A stretch of 64,000 nucleotides of DNA from Tsuneonella dongtanensis (GTDB taxonomy: Bacteria > Pseudomonadota > Alphaproteobacteria > Sphingomonadales > Sphingomonadaceae): the NCBI RefSeq assembly GCF_001698205.1, contig NZ_CP016591.1, positions 1,302,001 through 1,366,000 of the forward strand, read 5' to 3'. The number at the start of each line of letters is the position of its first letter. Position 1 is the first letter of the stretch. The notes under the pieces were generated by a model, which was not told the DNA's origin, searched no databases, and worked only from the letters and a program-made list of their open reading frames with translations. The translations under genes and the position numbers were made by a program. This document shows, in pieces, positions 49,531-60,235 of the stretch.

Positions 49531-50333
49531 AGGCACTCGCCGCCGCCTGCCTGCTCCTCGCGGGATGCGCGGCATCCCCGCACGAGCGCGCGGGTGGCGG
49601 TCGTCCGACCATCGTCAGCCTCAATCCATGCACCGACGCGATCCTCGCCGAGGTCGCCGATCCGGAGCAGATCCTGGCGGTGAGCCACTACAGCCACGAT
49701 CCCCGCGCGACCTCGATGCCGCTCGCCCAGGCGCGGCGGTTTCGTGCGACCGGGGGGACGGTGGAGGAAGTGCTCGCGCTCGATCCCGATGTCGTCGTCG
49801 GGTCGAGCTTCATGGCACCCGCCACCCGCGCGGCATTCGAGCGGCTGGGCGTGCAGGTCGAGACCGTGGGGATCGCCTCGACGGTCGAGGCCAGCGCGGC
49901 GCAAGTGCGGCAGCTCGCCGCGCTGGCGGGCCATCCGGCGCGCGGCGAAGCCGTCGTGGGAAAGATCGACGCCGCGCTCGCCGCGACGCGGGCCGAGGGC
50001 GAACCCGTGCCCGCGATCCTCTGGCAGCCCGACGGCATCGTACCGGGCGAGGATGCGCTGGTGACCGCGCTGATGCGCCATGTCGGGTTCGCCAGCCAGA
50101 GCGCGGCGCGCGGCATGGGACAGGCGGACTACCTTTCGCTCGAACGCCTGCTTGCCGATCCGCCGCGCGTGCTGCTGGTCGCGGGAAGCGAGCGCGGGCA
50201 GCGCCACCCGGCGCTCGATGCGCTGCCGGAGATGGACCGCGCCTCGCTCGATCCGGCGCTGCTCTACTGCGGCGGGCCGACCATCGTTCGTGCGGTGGAG
50301 CGGCTGGCCGAGATACGAGAGGGCGTGTCGTGA
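49527..50333 (+). CDS. btuF: Cobalamin-binding lipoprotein BtuF
   Basis: A 268-residue substrate-binding protein starting at GTG, overlapping btuB by 4 bases. Lipobox LLAGC places lipidation at Cys14, so it is membrane-tethered rather than free. TIVSLNPCTDAILAEVADPE and LDPDVVVGSSF are typical of the BtuF/FecB-like class III binding fold with two lobes joined by a long helix. It hands corrinoids to BtuCD. Confidence 0.92.
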   Translation: MKALAAACLLLAGCAASPHERAGGGRPTIVSLNPCTDAILAEVADPEQILAVSHYSHDPRATSMPLAQARRFRATGGTVEEVLALDPDVVVGSSFMAPATRAAFERLGVQVETVGIASTVEASAAQVRQLAALAGHPARGEAVVGKIDAALAATRAEGEPVPAILWQPDGIVPGEDALVTALMRHVGFASQSAARGMGQADYLSLERLLADPPRVLLVAGSERGQRHPALDALPEMDRASLDPALLYCGGPTIVRAVERLAEIREGVS

Positions 50334-51283
50334 CGCGGCCCGTCCTGCTCCTCCTCGGGCTCATAGCGCTCGCGGTGCCGCTGTCGCTGCTCGCGGGGCG
50401 GGTCTGGCTCGATCCGGCGAGCACACCCAACGCCGCGGTGATCTTGGCCGAGCTGCGCCTGCCGCGTGCCGTGCTGGCGCTCGTCATCGGTGCCGGCCTG
50501 GGGGCGAGCGGGGCGGCGATGCAGGGATACCTGCGCAACCCGCTCGCCGATCCGGGCCTGTTCGGCATCGCCCCCGGCGCGGCGCTGGGCGCGGTGGCGA
50601 GCCTGTGGTTCGGCTATGCCGCTTCGCCGTTCCTGCTGCCGCTATTCGCGCTGGCCGGGGCGGCAGGCGCGATGGCCCTGCTCGCGGCGATCGCCGGACG
50701 CACCGGCGGCATCGCGCTTTTCACGCTTGCGGGCATGATGATTGCGAGCCTTGCCGGCGCGCTGACGAGCCTTGCCATCAGCCTTGCGCCCAACGCCTTC
50801 GCGATGAGCGAAATAGTGACCTGGCTGATGGGCGCGCTGACCGACCGGTCGTGGAACGACGTCGCGCTCGCCGCGCCGCTGACGCTGGCGGGGATCGTCT
50901 GCCTGGCGATGGCCGCGCGGGGGCTCGACGCGCTGGTTCTCGGGCAGGCAGCCGCGCGCAGCCTCGGCATGGAGCCGCGGCGCTTGCAGTTCTGGCTGAT
51001 CGCCGGGGTGGGCCTGACCGTGGGCAGCGGGGTCGCGGTCGCCGGGATCGTCGGCTTCGTCGGGCTGATCGTGCCGCATCTCGTCCGCCCCTTCACCGAC
51101 CGGCGGCCCTCGCAGCTCCTGCTGCCGAGCGCGCTCGCGGGCGCGCTGCTGGTGCTCGTCGCCGACAGCTTGTGCCGCGTGCTGCCGCTGGTGACCGAGC
51201 TGCGGCTCGGTATCGCGCTGAGCCTGATCGGCGCGCCGTTCTTCCTGTGGCTGCTGCTGCGGATGCGGCGGGGGCTGGCATGA
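50330..51283 (+). CDS. btuC: Cobalamin ABC transporter permease BtuC
   Basis: A 317-residue FecCD-family permease with about ten helices: LRLPRAVLALVIGAGLGASG, GYLRNPLADPGLFGIAPGAA, and the cytosolic coupling region GMEPRRLQFWLI, then GFVGLIVPHLVRPF. GTG start overlaps the btuF stop (GTGA). It forms the membrane pore for B12 import as a dimer with BtuD. Confidence 0.94.
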   Translation: MTRPVLLLLGLIALAVPLSLLAGRVWLDPASTPNAAVILAELRLPRAVLALVIGAGLGASGAAMQGYLRNPLADPGLFGIAPGAALGAVASLWFGYAASPFLLPLFALAGAAGAMALLAAIAGRTGGIALFTLAGMMIASLAGALTSLAISLAPNAFAMSEIVTWLMGALTDRSWNDVALAAPLTLAGIVCLAMAARGLDALVLGQAAARSLGMEPRRLQFWLIAGVGLTVGSGVAVAGIVGFVGLIVPHLVRPFTDRRPSQLLLPSALAGALLVLVADSLCRVLPLVTELRLGIALSLIGAPFFLWLLLRMRRGLA

Positions 51284-52008
51284 CACTGATCGCGCAGAGC
51301 CTGACCCTCGCGGGGCGCGTGACCGACGTGTCGGCCGCGCTCGAGCCCGGGCGCATCACCGCGATCTGCGGGCCCAACGGGGCGGGCAAATCGAGCCTGC
51401 TGCAGTGCCTTGCCGGCCTGCTTTCGCCCGACAGCGGAGCGGTCATGCTCGACGGGGGGCACCTCGGTGCGCTCCACCCGCGCGACCGGGCGAAGGCATT
51501 GGGCTACCTGCCGCAGGAAGGCGAAGTGGCGTGGGACGTGGCGGTGCGCTCGCTCGTCGCGCTCGGACGGCTGCCGCACCGCGACCGGGGCGAGGCGGAA
51601 GTCGCCGCCGCCCTGTCCGCGCTCGACCTCGACCATCTCGCCGACCGTCCCGTCTCGCGGCTGTCGGGCGGCGAGCGGGCACGGGCGCTGCTGGCGCGGG
51701 TGCTCGCGGGGTGCCCACGCTGGATCCTCGCCGACGAGCCGCTCGCCGCGCTCGACCTTGCGCACCAGCTTGCGCTTCTGGCGCACCTGCGTCGTGCTGC
51801 AGAGAGCGGCGCGGGGGTGGTGCTGGTACTGCACGACCTGGCGCTGGCGATGAACCACGCCGACCGGGTGCTGGTGCTGGACCGCGGCACGCTCGCCGCC
51901 GACGGATCGCCGGAAGAGGCGCTCTCGGCGCCGGTCATCGAGCGCGTGTGGGGCGTTTCCGCGCGCTGGCTCGGCGAGCCCGGTGCCCGGGCCCTGACGG
52001 CCCGCTAG
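51280..52008 (+). CDS. btuD: Cobalamin ABC transporter ATPase BtuD
   Basis: A 242-residue ATPase: Walker A GPNGAGKSS (31-39), signature LSGGE (128-132), Walker B WILADEP (148-154), and the switch His in VLHDLALAMNHADR. Start overlaps the btuC stop (ATGA). Last gene of the riboswitch-controlled operon; its end overlaps the convergent thpR gene by 4 bases. Confidence 0.94.
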   Translation: MTLIAQSLTLAGRVTDVSAALEPGRITAICGPNGAGKSSLLQCLAGLLSPDSGAVMLDGGHLGALHPRDRAKALGYLPQEGEVAWDVAVRSLVALGRLPHRDRGEAEVAAALSALDLDHLADRPVSRLSGGERARALLARVLAGCPRWILADEPLAALDLAHQLALLAHLRRAAESGAGVVLVLHDLALAMNHADRVLVLDRGTLAADGSPEEALSAPVIERVWGVSARWLGEPGARALTAR

Positions 52009-52535
52009 AGATTGTATTCGGCGAGCGGCTCGTAGGTCGATCCGCCGCTGCCGAGGCGGCTTTCGTAGAGCACGAACGATCCGACCGGCCAATCCGGCGC
52101 GGACAGGTCGCCGTGCCGCGCAAGCCAGTCCCCCGCGCCGATGGCGCCGCCACCCAGGCGTGCCAGCGTGACATGGGGCACGAACTTGCGCGTCTCGGCA
52201 GCAAGGCCCGCGGCGCGGCAAGCGCGCTCCACCCGGCGTTCGAGGATGTCGAGCCCGGGCGAAGGGGCGAGCGCCGCCCACAGCGCGGTCGGGCGCCCCT
52301 TCTTCTCGAAATGCCCCACACCGTGGACCGACAGATCGAAGGGCTGCGCGACCACCGACGACAGGGCGTCGGCCAGGTCCTCGCCCCTGTGCCGATCGAC
52401 CTCGCCGACAAAGCGCAGGGTCAGGTGCAACTGGTCGTCGGACTGCCACCGCGCGCGCTCGACCCCGCCTTGCGCGGCAAGGAGCGCGGCGCGCACCGGC
52501 GGCGGCGGGTGCAGGGCGATGAACAGGCGATGCAT
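52005..52535 (-). CDS. thpR: RNA 2',3'-cyclic phosphodiesterase
   Basis: A 176-residue 2H phosphoesterase with the two H-x-T/S-x motifs: HLTLRF (His37, Thr39) and HVTLARL (His121, Thr123). This is the LigT/ThpR family, which hydrolyses 2',3'-cyclic ends of RNA; physiological role unclear. Convergent with btuD, overlapping at the 3' ends; 30 bases upstream is the M13 peptidase gene. Confidence 0.92.
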   Translation of the reverse strand: MHRLFIALHPPPPVRAALLAAQGGVERARWQSDDQLHLTLRFVGEVDRHRGEDLADALSSVVAQPFDLSVHGVGHFEKKGRPTALWAALAPSPGLDILERRVERACRAAGLAAETRKFVPHVTLARLGGGAIGAGDWLARHGDLSAPDWPVGSFVLYESRLGSGGSTYEPLAEYNL

Positions 52536-52565
52536 CGCCCGTCGCCTACCCGCCGCCTGCGCCGG

Positions 52566-54629
52566 TTACCAGATGCGCGCGCGGTCTTCCGGGGCGATGT
52601 AGTTGGCATCGCCCGGCTTCACATCGAAGGCCGCGTACCACGCGTCGACATTGCGCAGCGGGCCGATCGTGCGGAAGCGCTCGGGGCTGTGCGGGTCGGT
52701 CGCCACCTGGCTGCGCAGCGAATCCTCGCGCGCCTTCGACCGCCAGACCTGCGCGTAGGCCAGGAAGAAGCGCTGGTCGCCGGTCAGGCCGTCGATCACC
52801 GGCGCTTCCTTGCCGCCGAGCGACTTCTTGTAGGCATCGTAGGCGACGAGCACACCGGCAAGGTCGGCGATGTTCTCGCCCATGGTCAGCTCGGGGTTGA
52901 CCGCCGCGCCGGGCGCCACTTCGTATTTCGCGTATTGTGCGCCGAACTTCTTCGCCTCGGCATCGAAGCGGGCGGCGTCCTGTGCAGTCCACCAGTCGCG
53001 GATCGCGCCGGTCTGGTCGATCTTGCGGCCCTGGTCGTCGAAGCCGTGGCTGATCTCGTGCCCGATCACCACGCCGATCGCGCCGTAATTGACCGCCGGG
53101 TCCGCATAAGGATCGAAGAACGGCGGCTGCAGGATGCCCGCCGGGAACACCATCTTGTTCTCGGTGAACCCGTTGTAGGCGTTGACCACCTGCGGGACCA
53201 TCAGCCACTTCTTGCGGTCGACCGGCTTGCCAAGGTCGGCCATCGAATAGTCTGCATTGAACTTCGCCGCCGCCTTGGCATTGGCATAGAGGCTGTTGCC
53301 GATCGGGAGCGCGTCGTAGCTGCGGAATTCCTCGGGATGGCCGATCATCACGTCCATCCTTTCGAGCTTGGCGAGCGCCTCGGTCTTGGTCTCCGCGGCC
53401 ATCCACTCGTTGTCGCGGATGCGGTCGGCCATCGCGAGCTTCAGGTTGCGGACGAGGTCGTCCATCCGTGCCTTGGCGACGGCCGGGAAGTATTCGGCGA
53501 CGTAGCTTTCGCCCACCAGTTCGCCCAGGGAACCGTTGACGTTGTCGATCGCGCGCTTCCACCGCGGCCGCTGCTGGGTCACCCCGCTGATCGACTTGGC
53601 GTATTCGAAGCTGCTGTCGACCATCGCCTTGTTGAGGTAGGGCGACGCCTGATTGGCGACATGGAACTGCTGCCATAGCTTCAGCGTGTCGAGATCGGTG
53701 CTTGCATATAGCGCCGCGAGCGCCTGTATCGCGGTGTTCTCCTGCACGATCAGGCGATCCTGCGCGGGAACGTTGTACCCGTCCCAGAAAGCGGCCCAGT
53801 CGAGGCCGGGGGCGTATCGGGCCAGCTCGGCGGTCGACATCGGGTTGTTGGTCTTGCCGATATCGCGGCTTTCTGCCGAATCCCATGAAAGCTGCGCGAT
53901 GTAGGTCTCGAACGCGAGCACCTCCTGCGCGGCGACCGCGGGATTGGCGACGCCGATCGCCTTGAACGTGCGCTCGGCGAAAGCCTGGTACGCCGCGCGC
54001 TGCTTCGCGAAATCGTCTTTCAGGTAATAGTCGCGATCGGGCATCCCGAGCCCGCCCTGGCTAAGCCACAGGACGTTCATGTTCGGATTGCCGGTGTCGG
54101 CATAAACGAAGCTGCCGAACAGGTTGATCCCGAACTTATCGTAGGTCGAGCCCATGAAGCGGGCGAACTCGCTCTTGTCGTCGATCGCGCGGACCACGGC
54201 GATGTCCTGCATCAGCGGGGTGAGGCCAGCGCGCTCGATCGCCCGCTCGTCCATGAACGCGGCGTAGTGCATCCCGTATTTCGTCGAGGCCTTGGCCGGG
54301 CTGGTGACGAGGCCCCGCACGTTTTCGCGGACCGTCTCGTCGAGTTCGACGAAGGACCCGGTACGCGACTTGTCCGACGGGATCTCGGTCCGCGCCATCC
54401 ATGCACCGCTGGCATAGCGTTCGAAGTCGTCGCCGGGCTTCACCGTCAGGTCGCGGTTCGACAGGTCGACCCCCCAGTCGCCGATCGCCGGGCGGCCGGT
54501 GACGACGATCTGGTCGGTGTCGACCCCGTCGGCGGGCGTGGTGTTGGCGAGCGCGGGCGCGCCCGTCGCGGCAAGGGCAAGGGCGGAAGCTGCGGCCAGC
54601 AGGCGCGCGGCGGAGCGGAAGTCGGTCAT
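52566..54629 (-). CDS. M13-family zinc metallopeptidase (PepO/neprilysin-like)
   Basis: A 687-residue secreted peptidase. Signal peptide 1-28; the N-terminal helical domain begins GDDFERYASGAWM. Substrate motif NAYN (483-486), zinc site HEISH (524-528), third ligand Glu585 in GENIADLAG, and the conserved GFDDQGRKID and C-terminal RIW. It cleaves short peptides in the periplasm. ATG 54629 chosen for the signal peptide; a longer upstream frame has no support. Confidence 0.94.
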   Translation of the reverse strand: MTDFRSAARLLAAASALALAATGAPALANTTPADGVDTDQIVVTGRPAIGDWGVDLSNRDLTVKPGDDFERYASGAWMARTEIPSDKSRTGSFVELDETVRENVRGLVTSPAKASTKYGMHYAAFMDERAIERAGLTPLMQDIAVVRAIDDKSEFARFMGSTYDKFGINLFGSFVYADTGNPNMNVLWLSQGGLGMPDRDYYLKDDFAKQRAAYQAFAERTFKAIGVANPAVAAQEVLAFETYIAQLSWDSAESRDIGKTNNPMSTAELARYAPGLDWAAFWDGYNVPAQDRLIVQENTAIQALAALYASTDLDTLKLWQQFHVANQASPYLNKAMVDSSFEYAKSISGVTQQRPRWKRAIDNVNGSLGELVGESYVAEYFPAVAKARMDDLVRNLKLAMADRIRDNEWMAAETKTEALAKLERMDVMIGHPEEFRSYDALPIGNSLYANAKAAAKFNADYSMADLGKPVDRKKWLMVPQVVNAYNGFTENKMVFPAGILQPPFFDPYADPAVNYGAIGVVIGHEISHGFDDQGRKIDQTGAIRDWWTAQDAARFDAEAKKFGAQYAKYEVAPGAAVNPELTMGENIADLAGVLVAYDAYKKSLGGKEAPVIDGLTGDQRFFLAYAQVWRSKAREDSLRSQVATDPHSPERFRTIGPLRNVDAWYAAFDVKPGDANYIAPEDRARIW

Positions 54630-54785
54630 GATTGCGTCCCCGGATAAGTGATGTGTGCGCCGGCGGACTGCCGCGCGCGCGAAAGCGGGTACTCCTGAAA
54701 CCTCTCGCGGTTGCCGCGCTAAGGACACTTCGATGAAGCGGAATGCCCGCTCGACGAACGTCACACGGTCAGCGACGCCGATCGA

Positions 54786-55094
54786 TCAGCGCGCGCAGTA
54801 CTTGTGCCGACCGCTTTCGCACATCCGCACCGCGTGACGCCACGTCGCCATGCGGCGCGCGTTTTCCTTCGCAGCCCATTCGCGCGAAGCGGCGTTGCCG
54901 GCGGCAAGGCGCGCGTCGCGTTGCTGGACGTAGCGCAGCTGCTCCTGGTTCAACCGCTTGATGATCGCCCGGTCGCGCGCCTTCGCGGCGGCAGAGCGCA
55001 TCGTCGGATCGTTCGGATCGTCCGCCAGTGCGGGTGCAGCGGTAACGGCGACGACGGCCAGCGCCAGAGCACCGGCGAACCTCAAGAAATGCAT
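54786..55094 (-). CDS. Small exported protein
   Basis: A 102-residue protein with signal peptide MHFLRFAGALALAVVAVTAAPALA and a very basic, helical mature part (MRSAAAKARDRAIIKRLNQE and AAKENARRMATWRHAVRMC). Two Cys near the C-terminus (MCESG, YCAR) may form a disulfide. ATG 55094 is chosen with AGGGAAGG 6 bases upstream. No family recognised; periplasmic. Confidence 0.75.
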   Translation of the reverse strand: MHFLRFAGALALAVVAVTAAPALADDPNDPTMRSAAAKARDRAIIKRLNQEQLRYVQQRDARLAAGNAASREWAAKENARRMATWRHAVRMCESGRHKYCAR

Positions 55095-55194
55095 TGCGAA
55101 CCCTTCCCTCATCATCCCCTCCCAAGAGGACTGCACGGTTCTTGGCGAAGCGCGGATGAACACAGGTTGATCGGACCGGCACCTGGTCGCAGGA

Positions 55195-55956
55195 TCAATT
55201 CGGCACGACGCTCTTTCCGATCTCACCCGGAGGATCGTCGGCGCGGAACCATCCGGTCACCGAATAGCGGTTCGCTTGGGCATAGGGGGATACAAGCTGC
55301 ACCGAATGCTCCTGCGGCACCGAGAACATGTTGAGCATGTTGAACCCGGGCTTGAACGCTCCGGTCACGTTTCCGCCCTCTTCGAAGAATTGCAGGTATC
55401 CGCCCCAGTCGTTCCGCCAGCGACGGGTGAAGTTCAGCACATAGGCCGCGCGACGCTGAAGATGCGGCTTGTGATCGTCGTGATTGTTGAGGAACTGGCC
55501 GGGCGCGTACATTGCTGCGTGGCAATCGGCCCATGCGATATCGCGGTGGCCTGTGATGTCGCGGACCAGGCCCAGGACCGGTGAACTGTTGATCCATTCG
55601 AAGAGGTCTGCGAGCGGTCCCTTGTCGGTGGAAGCTCCGGGCGACGAGCCGAAATAGGGCTCGACGATCGGAAAGTAGTGGTAGTGGAACTGGAATCCGC
55701 GCCTTGCGCCATCGTAAACCTCCGCCTCGATGTTCCGTCGCTGCTCGTCGGTCAGGGCGGTGATGCCCTGGGGCGGGACTTCGTGCACCTGGCTTCCGAT
55801 GTTGAATGCCATTCGCCAGGGGAGCGCTTCGAGGCGTGCAGCAATCCGTTCCGCGTCGTCGACCGCCATCACATCGCGAACCTGTACGCGTCGTTCGCTT
55901 GCGAAAGCCGAGTGGAGTGCCGACGGGTCGAGGCCGGGGTTGAGGACGATCGCCAT
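55195..55956 (-). CDS. 2-oxoglutarate/Fe(II) oxygenase, prolyl-hydroxylase-like
   Basis: A 253-residue protein whose C-terminal half has the jelly-roll oxygenase motif: His159-x-Asp161 in FLNNHDDHKPHL, distal His217 in PQEHSVQLV and oxoglutarate-binding Arg230 in RYSVTGWFR. AYVLNFTRRWRNDWGGYLQF matches prolyl-4-hydroxylase-like members. Substrate unknown, perhaps a protein or secondary metabolite. ATG 55956 chosen. It is divergent from the sulfotransferase-like gene at 56022 with 65 bases between, so the two may share regulation. Confidence 0.88.
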   Translation of the reverse strand: MAIVLNPGLDPSALHSAFASERRVQVRDVMAVDDAERIAARLEALPWRMAFNIGSQVHEVPPQGITALTDEQRRNIEAEVYDGARRGFQFHYHYFPIVEPYFGSSPGASTDKGPLADLFEWINSSPVLGLVRDITGHRDIAWADCHAAMYAPGQFLNNHDDHKPHLQRRAAYVLNFTRRWRNDWGGYLQFFEEGGNVTGAFKPGFNMLNMFSVPQEHSVQLVSPYAQANRYSVTGWFRADDPPGEIGKSVVPN

Positions 55957-56021
55957 GAGCCGCCCGTTGGCACGCCGGCTCGCTCTACACAATCCCGCGC
56001 TCGGCAGCTAAGGACTGCGCG

Positions 56022-57038
56022 GTGAGCCGCCTCGCTGAGATTGTCGCAGACCCCGCGTGGCTGCCTCACCGCCTCGATCCGGCGGGCGACCGGGTCCAGT
56101 TCATGCGCATCCCGCGTGAAGTGCGTCGCCGACGGCCGTTCCTGTACAATGCCGAGCCGGCGTCGCCGGACGATGCCTGCTGGATCGAAGGCGCCGCGGT
56201 TCGTGCCGCCGGTCCCTCCGGCGGACAATGCCACTTCGTCTTTCACACCGCATTCTGCCGATCGACCTTGCTAGTCCAGTCGCTCGACGTCGAAGGAATC
56301 GCGACAGGGTTGAGTGAGCCTGCGGTGGTTCAGGACCTTGCAGACTTGCGCGACAGCGATTTCGGCCGGGCGATGCTGCGGCCTGTCATCGACCTGCTCG
56401 CCCGACCCATGCGGGCCGGAGAGGTGGTCATCGTCAAGCCGTCGAATGCCGCCAATGCGCTGCTCCCGAACCTGCTCGCCGATCGCCCCGACGCAAAAGC
56501 GGTTTTGATGACGTCGGGCTTGGCCGAATTCCTTCGCTCGGTCGCAAAGAAAGGGCTTCGTGGACGGCTTTGGGCGCGACGGCTGTTCGCCCGGGTGGAT
56601 GGCTACGCTCCCATCGGCCTCGCGCTGGATGGGACGGCCCGGTACGAGTTGACCGACATGCAGGCGGCGGGCCTCGCCTGGCTCGGTCAGCAGCGTCAAC
56701 TGGCCTGGGTGGCCGACCGCGACACCGCCTGCCGCGTCGCCTCGCTTGATGGCGATGCATTCAATGCGCATCGCCCCGCCACCTTCGCGGCGCTGGGCGA
56801 GTTCTTCGGCCTGCCGATTGACGATCAGCGCGCGGTAGAGCTCGCCCAAGCGCCAATCTTCCAGTCACACTCCAAGCAGGGCGGCGATTTTGCCGAGATA
56901 GCCGCGCGCGAAGAGGCGGCGGTGTCGGGCGCGATGATCGACCAGGAAATCGAACTCGTCGCGGCGTGGGTCATGCACCTGGCCGGGCAACTGCAGGGGC
57001 CGCCTGTCCCGCTCGGGCGTCCGTTGATCGAGGTTTGA
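56022..57038 (+). CDS. Sulfotransferase-like P-loop protein
   Basis: A 338-residue protein starting at GTG. Residues about 71-90 (HFVFHTAFCRSTLLVQSLD) resemble the 5'-phosphosulfate-binding strand-loop-helix of sulfotransferases (pattern R-S-x-T-L-L), and GLSEPAVVQDLADL follows at the expected place. I could not find the second PAPS motif with confidence, so a degenerate or different nucleotide/phosphate-binding role is possible. Divergent from the oxygenase gene. Confidence 0.68.
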   Translation: MSRLAEIVADPAWLPHRLDPAGDRVQFMRIPREVRRRRPFLYNAEPASPDDACWIEGAAVRAAGPSGGQCHFVFHTAFCRSTLLVQSLDVEGIATGLSEPAVVQDLADLRDSDFGRAMLRPVIDLLARPMRAGEVVIVKPSNAANALLPNLLADRPDAKAVLMTSGLAEFLRSVAKKGLRGRLWARRLFARVDGYAPIGLALDGTARYELTDMQAAGLAWLGQQRQLAWVADRDTACRVASLDGDAFNAHRPATFAALGEFFGLPIDDQRAVELAQAPIFQSHSKQGGDFAEIAAREEAAVSGAMIDQEIELVAAWVMHLAGQLQGPPVPLGRPLIEV

Positions 57039-57126
57039 ACGGCTCGGTTGCGTTGCATTCGCATTTTCGCTCCCCACATCGCGTCGGGCCGCGGGGGATG
57101 CCGTTGGCGCACCCCTTGACTCGCGC

Positions 57127-57141
57127 GAACGAAAGCGGAAC
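57127..57141 (+). promoter_or_regulatory. LexA (SOS) box of uvrA
   Basis: GAAC-GAAAGCG-GAAC: the alphaproteobacterial LexA direct repeat (GTTC-N7-GTTC on the other strand), exact, 11 bases upstream of the uvrA start. A TTGACT (57116-57121) just before could be the -35, placing the box in the promoter where LexA would block transcription. Confidence 0.85.
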
Positions 57142-57152
57142 ACGCCACCTCC

Positions 57153-60071
<2,919 letters not shown>

Positions 60072-60235
60072 GTTGGGGTGGCGATCGGACTTAAGCCTTT
60101 CTGAGCGAAGTCAACGCGCAGCAGCGGTGAGGCTGTCGCGGTGAATGGACAGAGCTTTCCGGATGGGCATTCGGAGCGAATGATGTTGATAACAGCGGCG
60201 TGAGTGGAACGAAAGTGACACCAACAAGTGCCGTC

